Translations under genes and position numbers: made by a program
Part shown: piece after piece, positions 1 to 10,367 of the stretch
Numbering within the stretch: the stretch's first letter is position 1
How the letters are laid out: every line of letters starts with the position of its first letter
Origin: Voacanga thouarsii
Lineage: Eukaryota > Streptophyta > Magnoliopsida > Gentianales > Apocynaceae
Direction: 5' to 3'
DNA length: 64,000 nucleotides
NCBI GenBank assembly: GCA_026120185.1
Contig: JANUWF010001491.1
Span: 4,588,001-4,652,000, forward strand
The notes under the pieces: model-generated
Seen by the model: the letters and a program-made list of their open reading frames with translations, nothing else
Database searches by the model: none
What the model was told of the DNA's origin: nothing

Positions 1-355
1 ATAGTTCCTTCAAGATCTCATCTCTCTCTATTCTAGCTTAGGCGTGAAACAACTCTCGAAGATGGAGAATTATTGATTGAGCATCCATATGCTCGTATTG
101 TTTTTGTAACTCAAAAGTTATTGGTGCCAGCATGATACAAGATGCCACGTCTCTGTCCTTCTTGCGATTCTTGTGGATAGGATGCTCATTAGGATGAGCA
201 TCTTGAGCTGGTGGTGGTAGAATAGGAGCATCTAGCACGTAAAGCAGCTTTTCTAACTTGAGAATGATTCTCAAGTTTCTATACCAGTTGAGATAGTTCG
301 ATTCAGTTAGTTTGTTGGAATCCAAGATGCTACGTAAGTTAAGATTGGTTGACAT
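1..355 (-). pseudogene. Ty1/copia gag, N-terminal part, broken
   Basis: Reads from an ATG at 355 toward base 1 and runs off the left edge. The N-terminus (MSTNLNLRSILDSNKL, then YLNWYRNLRIIL) is the typical start of plant copia gag, the capsid protein that packages element RNA in the cytoplasm. The helical motif ASCIMLAP.F..QKQYEHMDA follows at about residues 70-92. A TAA stop at 38-40 follows LFHA, where family members usually carry Gln, so a CAA to TAA change is likely; after it the frame continues as A-R-I-E-R to the window edge. A long leader and a 5' LTR lie upstream on the same strand. The gag identification is confident; the sub-lineage is not assigned. Confidence 0.85.
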
Positions 356-2237
356 GATACACGTGACCTAGATGTAAAGATAGAGAATATTAGCTAGATA
401 TATACGCACATGTAATACAAATGATTAGACTTTAATTAATTGAATTATTGTTCGATTATTTTAATCAAACCAATAGCCCACACTATTGATTTAGGAAAGC
501 CCGTTGGAAGCTTTCCTAGTGGACCAATATCCAAATTCCTCAAGAATAACCTTGGGTTTACCCAACTAGTTACCATTAAGTTCAATGATAGGTATCCAAT
601 ACCAATTACATCATATGTAATTACCAGATCATTGGGTGATTAACATCTTTTAATCTTAAAGCCTTTAGGGCTACCCCAATATTTCTTCTAAATTTCTTTA
701 TGCCTGAGTTAGCCCAACCGGGATAAAGAATTTATTTAAACTAAACCCATTAATCAGGAATTTAATTCCATAAGAATTTAATTTCATAGCTAGAACATGC
801 CCGATGTCGAATAGGCTTAGGTTAGCCCAACAACTTGGTCTTGAAAAAGGACTCTCATTCATACTATATTAATGGAAGGAATTAGGTTTAATATTAATTG
901 AGAGATTCATTCATTTTAGTGATTTCATCAAATGACATGAATACGTATATCAATAAATCACATAAATTGGTAATCATGGTAATAAAGCGATTACGTGGTA
1001 TGGTTATGGACTTTCCCTAAATTAATTTCATCGAGCCAAGAAGGAAATAAACATGGTTAACCCTATGTGTTCATGCATGTTTTAAGTAGAATGTCTTGTC
1101 CTCTCACCTTGGTTTGGTCACAATCTCCAAAATTAAAATAATTCTATCCCTTTCTAACCTATGTAATCTAATTAAATAAATTTCATAAATAGAGAAACGT
1201 TGAGTTACATTCGAGGGGAGTTAGATGAGAAGAGTATTATACAAGAATTTTAGAGAAGGCAATTTAATAAAAACTAAAACTGTAAAAATGCATGAATAGA
1301 TATAATTTGGTTAGTCCCAAAACATAATTTCTGGGAAGCTTTGGGCATTGAGAGGAAAAAGAAACACTTTGTCGGCTACTAGGGAAAAAGTAACTGAAAT
1401 GGAGTAAAGAATTTTTTAAAAAATATATTAAACCCAAGAAAAGACAAAATCTCATCCTGGGGATGATGTAACATCCTTCCCATGATCACTTGCAGAAGCC
1501 AAGCTTCGGGAAACAAGTCTCGGGCAAGCAGCAGCTCCGGGCTAATTGTGCCACAAGTTGCGGCTTGGCTCCCTGCGAGCCGCGGCTTGCGCAGAAAAAA
1601 AAAAACGTCGTCTTTTTTTTTTCTTCGCCACTTCTAGAAACAATTTCTAGATCGATTTTCTTCAAATTTTGCAGCGAATTCCAGAGAACAATTCTCTGTG
1701 CAAAAGGCCATTTTTTATTATCTTCAAAACTCAAACAAGGATTCCGTTACTAGATAACAAGAACAAAGCCAAATGCAAAACAGTTTCTTCACGAAAATAG
1801 TTTTAGTAACCATGAAAATAATTTCCAGCAAATGTTCTTTTATCAACAAAAATCACAAAACGAGCCCATAAGATAGTTTTACAAAAAAAAAAAAAAAACT
1901 CTCTGTAACATTTACAGAATAAATTGCTTCATCCAAAACCCACAAAACTTGTTCAGGAAAATATTATAGAGACCCACGATTCTTCAAATAGTTTTTAAAT
2001 ATCAATTGAACAGAAAAATAGTGCATTATGCAAACTCTTTTCAGAACACACTCAGTGACCCAGAACAGAAAAAATTTCAAATCAAACGAACAACAAAAAC
2101 AATTTATAATCCAACTATATGCGTGAAATAATTTCAGATGTAGGCAAGAAATCAACCGAAAAATAATTTTTCTAGACACATGATCGCAACGTGAAACAAC
2201 TTTTATGCTAACGAATATCTGTAAATCATATACAAAA
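356..2237 (-). other. Leader (5' UTR) of the minus-strand copia element
   Basis: About 1.9 kb lies between the gag ATG and the primer site, with no coding signal I can support. It is AT-rich apart from a GC-rich patch at about 1490-1600, where ORFs exist on both strands but resemble no protein. The plus-strand copia element has a comparable GC-rich patch in its leader at 6500-6730, with shared short words such as GGAGCCAAG and CCCGAGCTT, so this patch is probably a leader feature and not a gene. Confidence 0.5.
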
Positions 2238-2250
2238 GTCTCTGATTCCA
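2238..2250 (-). promoter_or_regulatory. Degenerate primer-binding site (initiator Met tRNA type)
   Basis: On the minus strand this reads TGGAATCAGAGA, close to the plant copia/gypsy consensus TGGTATCAGAGC that pairs with the 3' end of initiator-Met tRNA to start minus-strand DNA. It directly adjoins the inferred LTR end, as expected. The mismatches suggest an old copy. Confidence 0.55.
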
Positions 2251-3927
2251 CTAATAGAACCGTTACATGCATCAAATATGCATTACGCAGTGGAAATGAA
2301 AGGATTTTATGATAAGAGGACTACATGTATGTGTTATAGACGAATCAAAAGATCAAAAGACAAGAAGACATACCTTACTCGGATGCCTCTGTTGTTCAAA
2401 ATTTTGGACTACTAATGGTGCGATGCAGTACAAACAACTGGAGTCTTAGTGTAAGACTCTATCTAACAATATCCACACAGAGGATATTTACTCAAGAATG
2501 CCAGAATACAGTCTTTGTTCTAGCAAAGAAAGAATGGCGGCTAGGGTATCATTTTTTTTAAGAACAAAAGAAGAATGAGTCAAAGAAAAGAAGTCATCCA
2601 ATTGTTCTGTGTTTTTTTTACCCCTTATTAAAGCTGAGAGAACCAGTCTAGAGAAATCCCATGAAAAAAAAAACAACACACATTTCTGTGAATTCTAATC
2701 AAATTAGAATTCGCAATTTGAAATTGGAAACCGTATTTAGCAATCATGATTTGGCCCAAAATTACAACATTTTCTTCTCACAATTAACCCCAAAACATTA
2801 TCAAATAACATCTTGAGTACTTAATCCTCTATTGCAAATGACTTATTAGGTTTCCCGGTCTATTGGTAGCGAATATAAATTAATTCAAACATCTTTGAGA
2901 TTAATAATCCCTAATAATTTAGAATTAATATATTAATTCTAATCAGCATTGGTTTATTAATTCATCAATTAATAAATCCATATTCTGTAGATCATGAGCT
3001 GTATCTGGCAACACATCATGACCATCCAAGAGTCTAAGAAGTCAAGTAGCTTGACATGAACCCTTCAATAACAAACTACAACGTAATAAATTCCCTTCAC
3101 TATACAATATCTTATTTGATTTGGAGTATGGAATTAGCGCCAACTCCTCGAGAATATATATTAATTTTGGCCTGAATATATTAGTACTTGTACAAGGAAT
3201 CTACTACTCTACATGTGTATCACTTGGAACTGTTTTCCATACACAATGACATTGGCTAAGGATTTCACGAATAGTAATTCTAATAAGTTGCCATGAGATA
3301 TTTACCCCTACTATTAGTAGTGGTGAATCCTTTATTGACCATCTCAACTACTTTTGTCTATCTCACATTGTACCTAATATGCATCCCATAGGCAGCCCTC
3401 AATCTGCCTCCAGAGATTGGAATCAAAGTACAATGCTCAGCAAACAAAGTACCCAGCAGATCTCAAGTCTAAGGATACTTGCACGTTTTCTATGACGAGA
3501 TTCTATCACTACAACTACATAGTTATCTATATGATTATCTCATAGTCAGGTTATCTAATGTACTTATTCTATTAACAATCATCCACTTATTAACTTTGAG
3601 TATCACAATACTTATGGATGTGAGAACTACCGCCTGATCAAATCTGGAAGTCTAACACGTGCTAGTCCTAATACATTATTGACGTCCTATCTCATTAATG
3701 CTACGAGTAGGGATTATTTAAGTACTAACGCTATACAATGTATTAGGAATCTCACATCATAATCTCTATCATGATTTTCCTAATACAGTGTTGTACTAGG
3801 GACTTTATCTAATAGTTATTTTACATGAAAGTAAAGAAAATAAATTGAAAGATAAATTAGCCTTGGATTATAAAATAAATGTTTCATATACAAAGTACAA
3901 GTGATTGCCAAAGGTACATCAGTAACA
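2251..3927 (-). mobile_element. Copia 5' LTR (minus orientation)
   Basis: This roughly 1.68-kb segment is related along most of its length to the solo LTR at 13395-15116 and the 3' LTR at 42821-44549. The three share the block CAAATAACATCTTGAGTA and the ending before AGTAACA, which on the minus strand is the LTR start TGTTACTG. It supplies the promoter and polyadenylation signals of the element whose gag lies at 1-355. The end near 3927 is clear; the end near 2251 is inferred from the adjoining primer site. Internal differences are frequent near 2251-2680. Confidence 0.75.
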
Positions 3928-4328
3928 TCTATAATATTCTATTCTTTCTAGATGAAGAGTCACATCCATTAAGATTGTTGGAAGAGAACGAAAAAGAAGA
4001 AATGGAGCAAAATAGTGTCGAATTTGTTGATGAGCAAATAAGCCTAAACAATGAAATGGAGAATGAGACTCTAAAAGAAAAGGGGAAAAAAAAAAGAATT
4101 GGCTAGAAGTGGTGCAAGAAAAATTGAGAATGAACCATCTAGTTCTACTTCACAATAAGACACTAAATTTAGTTGAGGAGTTAAAGTGGATAGAAAATAT
4201 GGAGTGGCAATTTAGAAACCATGCTTCTAATTTGGAGTTATAAATAAGGTTGTGGAGGCTTTTGTGATTGAAGAAGAAAAGGATTTATAAAGAGAGAACA
4301 TTTTCTATTTAAGGTGCCACATTAAACA
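3928..4328 (+). other. Unassigned remnant between two copia elements
   Basis: This is about 400 bp that belongs to neither flanking LTR. An open frame at 3879-4106 begins inside the LTR and continues here as an acidic, Glu/Lys-rich stretch ending in a lysine run. I do not recognise it. It may be part of an older element into which both neighbours inserted. Confidence 0.3.
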
Positions 4329-6223
4329 TGTTGGAATGTATGCCCTCTTAGACCAAATTTCTGATGTAATTTTGACTTGTATTAATAAAGGCATTTTTCT
4401 TAAAATTTATTTGTGAATTCTTCTTTATATTTTTGCACGATTTTGTTGGAACAGATCCATTGTACTTAAGTAAATGGTTCATGTGAATAGAGGACTTTTA
4501 TAGTAAGGTATGAACTATAGGATACTTAACACATAAACCGTTGTTCTTTACCGGATAATAAGAATGGGAATCTCATTTTGGCAAGGTTATTGTGTTATGA
4601 ATTCTAAATAGACATGGATTACCTTCAGCTAATGAATAGTCTACTCATTTCATAACCCAAGCATATTTTGAATACATAGAACAGGACCTGTAGTAGTGGT
4701 TTCTAAAAGTACTATGTGATAGAAACCCAGACTACTACGGCTATAGCATGGACATGTACTCCACAGCTTGAGTATAAGTTAATAGTTTGACAAAGTTGGA
4801 AGCGGATGCTTTGATATACTATAGTTGAGGTTCTTGAGAATGACCAATATACTTTTATGTTGGCTATATGTGACTAGTTATTCAAGGCACACTTGTATGA
4901 GATAGTGTCTACACTATATCGCCCCTTGTGATTGTTTGAATGATCTTATTATCCAAGACCCTAGGAAATATGACTTGGATATTGGCTTTAGGGTAGCTCC
5001 CTTGGAAAGCAAAAATATTCCAAGAAGTCATGGATTATTAGAGTAAAAGTATAAGGATGGTAGATGTCTTTTAGAGAGGTATTAGTACAGTCTATCCTCT
5101 CTAAATATACGATGATGTGTAGAGGGATATTTTAGTTATTTCACCTGTAGGTTAAAGATATAGCTAACACAGTATTGTCCTTGGAGTCTATGTTTCTTTA
5201 TGGTGATATTAGGAAAATACTTAAAATGAAAAATACAGTTATTTATATAGCAAGGTTATTTTGGTCATTTAAATAGTCAAGGTGATGTGTCTTTTTGGTT
5301 CTCAAAATAACCCGTAAGTCCTAATTATTTTAGGTCGAGGAAATGGTCACAATAAAAAGTATTTTATTTTATTCAAGAAGTTTAATTTATTTTTTGGACT
5401 GGAATAAAATAAAGGAATGAGAAAAATTAAATTTATTATCTATTTTAATTGGTTAAATAATTATTCATGGCCTAAGCCCAGATTGAATAATTAGAAAAAT
5501 TAACTTGAGCTTAAACTAGTTAATAAAAGGCTTAAATAATTATTGTAGTTCATTTGGGTGCATTAATTATTTATTAGGTTATTTTAATAGGTCCAAAAAA
5601 TAAATAATTAACGTTTATTATTTTTGGGCTCATTGGGTTTAAGGAAAATTATAAATTATTTTGGTCCAATAGCCTGTACTAAATGGTTATTTTTACTCAT
5701 GGTATAGAAGAGTTAAGGATTATCCAAACCTCTTCTTTTGATAACCTCTGGATGTTATGAAATATAGAACACCGGTGTTTTAGTTATCTAGTAACATGAA
5801 TAGGTGTCGTGGAGTTCAGTTCTTCATATAGACTCACGACACAGAGAAAAAAAACAGAGTTTTTCCTCCGCTCTCTGTCTCATTTTCTCTTCTTCCTCTT
5901 TCATCTTCTTGTCTTTGCTAACTAATAGCAAAGAATCAAGAAGGACCATTCTTCACCTAGGTTATTTCACCAACGTAGATTAGGTGGAGGAATATTCTGA
6001 GAAGTGAAAAGCTTCGCGTACAAGGACATTCCAGGATCATTGGTTTTTCCCAGAATCATCATCGGGACAAGTAGCCACTCCAGTGGCCAGAACCTCGTCT
6101 TCTCAGCCAAACTGAACAAGGACACGCAAAGGTATTGTTTTTCACCTTCCGCTGCGTCGTGTCTTTGCTTTTCTGGGTTTATTTTCCTTGCATGATTGGC
6201 ATCCTCCGTATTCATTGCCTTCA
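4329..6223 (+). mobile_element. Copia 5' LTR (plus orientation)
   Basis: Begins TGTTGGAATGTATGCCC and ends GCCTTCA, about 1.9 kb, followed at once by a primer site. The start with the nearby AATAAAGGCATTTT is typical of plant copia LTRs. The five bases before it are AAACA; the matching copy after the 3' LTR is not in the window. It drives the split gag-pol at 7791-15336. Confidence 0.8.
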
Positions 6224-6225
6224 AG

Positions 6226-6237
6226 TAGTATCAGGGC
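6226..6237 (+). promoter_or_regulatory. Primer-binding site (initiator Met tRNA type)
   Basis: TAGTATCAGGGC differs at two positions from TGGTATCAGAGC and lies two bases after the LTR, which fixes the 3' end of the LTR at 6223. Confidence 0.7.
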
Positions 6238-7790
6238 ATAATGCTTTGAATGGCCTAGGATTGGTGCATGCAAGTTAATAATATTGGCAAGGCAAATGTG
6301 ATTAATATGATGACATCCTTCGCTGTTTTGGTATGGGTAGATGCATTTTAAACCTCGCGGTTGAGGTATAGGATCTCTGTACAATTTTCCTTTATTGCTT
6401 TGTTTAGCCTTCATGTAAATGCGATTTGAAATGGTATAGGAGCTAATCATTGTAGCCTTCATGTTTTTTATTGAAAAAATGAAACAAGAATCACCTTGGG
6501 TTGATCGCGAACAGAGTTACAGTGAAGCCTAGAGAAAAAATGGCAGCAAAATCGGCAAAAGAAAATTTTTCTGAAGGAAGAAGATGAGCTGAGCCGAGCC
6601 GATTCACAACTGGGTGTGTTTGGAGCCAAGGTCGTCTAGGCCAACCACAGCTTGAAGCCGTAGCCAGGCCCGAGCTTTCTCGGCTCGGCCATGCACGAGG
6701 AATGCATCCACGCAGATGCAGAAGCTTCATCGCAGAAAACAAGATTATTAATTAATTTAATTAATATGTTTAATTCTTTTATTTTGGCACTTAGGATTAA
6801 AAATAGAAAAGAATAAAAACGTTTATAGTTTTCCAGCATGCAAATTATTTTAAGTCCTATGTGCATGTTTTCTCAAAGACCAAAGTCTTTGGGAAATTTT
6901 AATTGACAAGGAAAAATAATTTTCTTTAGTTAAATTGTTATTTTAACTTTAAAAAAAAATAATCCTTGGTTATTTTCTTAAAGGTTGTTTATCCATAACA
7001 TAGAAAATATTTTGGATTTAGAAATTTTTGTATGTTAATTTGGAAAGCCATTTTAATTCATTTTTTTAAAGGAAAAATTATTTTTTGTCAAATAAAACCT
7101 TGAGATCAATATCTCTAGGAAATTTTAAATGGAAAAATTTTGAAGTCATTATGTTTTTTACTTAAATAAAATTAATCCATGAGGAAAATTTTTTGAAAGG
7201 GTATAAACCTCAACATAGAAATTTTAATGGATTTAGACATTGTATTTTAAGTTAAAAAAGAGCTTAATTGAAATTTTTCAAGAAAACACTTATTTAAAAA
7301 ACTAAGTTGGAGAGGGGTTCCAATAGCTCTACGGCTTCTTTCATGATCCTCATTAAAGATCGTGGGTTTTCTCCGTCACCATGGGAGTGAACCCGTATAG
7401 GATAGAAATACTATAAGGATCTAGACCTAATGGAATGACGTAATTAATAACTTATGACATGTACTATGATCGGCTAGCGCACATTAGAGGTTATAGTGAG
7501 AGGTATGTGCGTAGGCAATGAGAAGAAATAGCCATCTCCTCGATGGAGTTATCTTTTAGATCATTATCGAGAAGGAAAATTAATTTATGGTGGTTAACAC
7601 ACTTAGATTAGGAAACTGTTAATCTTCCAAAGAAACTATGTTAGTTTTCCTAAGGGCCAAATTAATCATGTTAAAGATAAAAGTAAAAGGGTTAGCTATT
7701 ATGAAGTTTAATATGTGGAAAAAGTGCACTTTTTTTTTTTTTTTGTTTTACAAATACTAAGAATTTTTTTTTTTTTTCAAAATTTTAGAA
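6238..7790 (+). other. Leader of the plus-strand copia element
   Basis: About 1.55 kb between the primer site and the gag ATG. It holds a GC-rich patch (6500-6730), AT-rich DNA, and T runs just before gag. Short open frames on both strands show no protein similarity I can name. Confidence 0.55.
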
Positions 7791-8411
7791 ATGGTTGATG
7801 GAGGTTCTTTCAATCCCTTAGCCATTATTCTCCACGAGAATAATCTAACGAGTCCAAACTATGTGAACTGAAAAACGAACATGGACATAATACTCACAGA
7901 TGAGGAGTATAAGTATGTCCTATATGAGACCTACCCAGTAAAAGGGAAAGGTTCCACAGCTGAGGAGCATGGGACTGAAAAGACATGGAAGAAGGCTGAT
8001 GAAATAGCCCGATAATATATGTTACCCTCTATGTCAAATGTGCTACAATCAAAACACAAACACATGGCCACTACAATGATATAAGCACATCACTAGCCAC
8101 AATGTTAGAAGATAAGACCAGGCCCACAAGACAGGAGGCTCTTCGAATAATTATATGATCATAAATACCAAGATAGCTAAGGGAGCATCAGTCAGAGAGT
8201 ATATACCCAAGATGATTACTATTTTTGAGAAAGCAAAAGTCTTGGGGGCTGTTATTAACCTCGAGAATCAAGTGGACGTGGTTCTTGAATCTTTGATGGT
8301 TTTCTTCACTCAGTTGAAGTTGAATCACAATATGAAAAGTTAAACATAGGTTTACCAGAGTTGATGAAGGAGCTCTAAGTGGCAGAAAAGGTCATCAAGT
8401 CACAAGCTAGA
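7791..8411 (+). pseudogene. Copia gag, 5' portion, interrupted at 8411
   Basis: The reading starts with ATG at 7791 (MVDGGSFNPLAIIL, then LTSPNYVN and MDIILTDEEYKYVL), a copia gag N-terminus of the UBN2 type. A later open piece at 8155-8343 carries REYIPKMITIFEKAKVLGA and VDVVLESL, the middle of the same domain, and KELQVAEK follows in another frame. There are several stops and frameshifts. The reading is cut at 8411 by a solo LTR with the five-base duplication CTAGA on each side, and the nucleocapsid part resumes at 12737. Capsid role from family knowledge; certainly not functional. Confidence 0.8.
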
Positions 8412-8649
8412 TGTGAAACCCCACCTAAAGTCAACCCTAGAGTAAGGGGGTTGGGATGCATATCATATTATTTTGCATGAATGTATATGTTTTTGAATGA
8501 TTTTATGTGCTTTAGAATTGTGGATTATAGGTTAAAATGCTTAGTTATGCTTATTGAGTAGGATGGGTAAAATGGTAATTTTGCTTGAGGTCCGAATAGG
8601 AAGATAACTTGAGGATTAAATAAGAAAAATATGGGGGTGAGAAAATAAG

Positions 8650-8720
8650 GGCAAGAGTTAGTGTGGTTTAGTGGTTAGAGCTTTGGAATTAATCTCTAAG
8701 GTCATAAGTTCAAATCCCAT
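8650..8720 (+). promoter_or_regulatory. tRNA-like pol III box A/box B module inside the LTR
   Basis: Box A TGGTTTAGTGG (8664-8674) matches TRGYNNARYGG at every position, and box B GTTCAAATC (8708-8716) matches GWTCRANNC. The 33-base spacing is that of a tRNA gene. The T stem does not pair, so this is not a working tRNA. It lies about 252 bases from the LTR start. Confidence 0.6.
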
Positions 8721-9918
8721 TATTTAAGTTTTATCATGATTATCTTAATTAAGTTTGAATTTTTGTTTCTTTCATTCCTTAGAAATAGGAATGTTTTCTT
8801 AGGGGAGACATGAGGAGAATGCTCTAAATCTTATCATTGTGTCCTAAAAAGAATTCTAGAGGAATTCTTGTTCTATTTATTACCTCTAGCTTTGTCCTAG
8901 CATTTTCATAATTCAAATGAACCAAAACCCATCAAATCTTTCTTTTAAATACCAAAAAAATTCTGTGATAATTTCTCATCCTTGAATTTCAAAAATCAAT
9001 CTTGGAGGAGGGAGGTTGGCCAAAAATAGGAGGGGAAATAGGAAGGGTTTCCAAGAGAAATCAATCACCATGATAGAACCTTCAAATTTACCTTCATGTT
9101 GTTCATATTTTTATGAAGGAAAATCTAGAAATTTTCCAGAATTTTTGCAGACCATCTCTTTGAAAAATTCAGCCAGTAAACCCACTCATTTTCTACCAGA
9201 AAAATGGTCATTTCATGTGGCTTGAAGGCTGGAAAATCTGTGCAATTTTCGGACTGCACAAACTGTGCAAAACTAGGAAAAATTCAGGGCATTTCACAGC
9301 TTTCAATCAAGAAAATGAAGCTGTTTTAGTCCATCTTCAAGCCAGCAAAACTCCTCTGTATTTCTCCAGAAAGAAGGCTGGAAAATCAGCTTTGAAAGAC
9401 CTTCAAACCCCCTCAAGAACCAGCTGCAAATCGGGCAAAAGAAGTGCGAAAATTGTGCACAGAAATTTTTAACCAATCTTCGAAACTTTGAACCACTTGC
9501 AACCAGAATTTCTACAGCTTTGCTTCCTTCAAGCCTAGGACGAAAATTGTCCTTCAGCTTCTATAAAATTGATCCTTGTTCAAACATGGACTGAACATCA
9601 TTGACCTTCACACTTACCTTGAATACATGGACTCCATAACCACACATCGAAACCCTCCTAAGATCACTCCATTCAAACTTTTTTTTGAACTTCAAAATAA
9701 TTTCTGAATTTTACTCCATGAAAACACTCTTGTATCAAGCTAATGAACCAAAATTTTCTCTACCATTTCCTTGGAGCAATATTGACCTCCATTCATTTCG
9801 TCAAAACCAGCTTGTTCAACCGGCACCATTGAAGAGCATAGACACCTTCCTTGATCAAACACCATAGCCAACCTCCTACCTTAAACAACTCCACAACTTC
9901 CTCCATTTAAATTTAAAA

Positions 9919-9938
9919 ATATATATATATATATATCT
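9919..9938 (+). repeat. (AT)n microsatellite
   Basis: A run of about ten AT units inside the solo LTR. Confidence 0.9.
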
Positions 9939-10318
9939 GATCACTCTCTCTCCCACAAGCTGAAAACCGAAACTCCTCTTCACCCTAGACCATTCGGCCA
10001 GCATCCTACCAGATTTCGTGCAGCATTTCTCTCACACTCTCTCAATTTTCACCAAGAACACAAAGAACACACACTAAACTTCTTCAAGCCTAAACCTACT
10101 CTAAACACCTCCAATCACTCTCAAATACTCCAGATCACTTCTATTTAATCCCTAGACTTCATTTCTAGTATTTATAACACAAAACCACGCCAACAAGAAT
10201 TTTCAATCGGATCAAAATCAGTTTTTTCCTTGAAGGTCTCAAGAACATCAACAAGGTAAATCAAGAACAACCATCTTGTTCATCCTCTTCTATTCAATTC
10301 TCTATATACCCTTCTAAT

Positions 10319-10320
<2 letters not shown>

Positions 10321-10363
<43 letters not shown>
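10321..10363 (+). repeat. (CT)n microsatellite in LTR A
   Basis: About 21 CT units, followed by CCAACCGAAATGGTTG. The same tract occurs at the matching place in the other A LTRs, about 1.8-1.95 kb from the LTR start. Confidence 0.95.

Positions 10364-10367
<4 letters not shown>

Noticed and set aside
1490..1753. Overlapping ORFs on both strands in a GC-rich patch
   Set aside because: The patch lies in a copia leader and has a counterpart at 6491-6742; neither strand shows a known domain.
8650..8720. A functional tRNA gene
   Set aside because: Box A and box B are good, but the T stem and acceptor stem do not pair and no clear anticodon arm forms, so it is reported as a tRNA-like module only.
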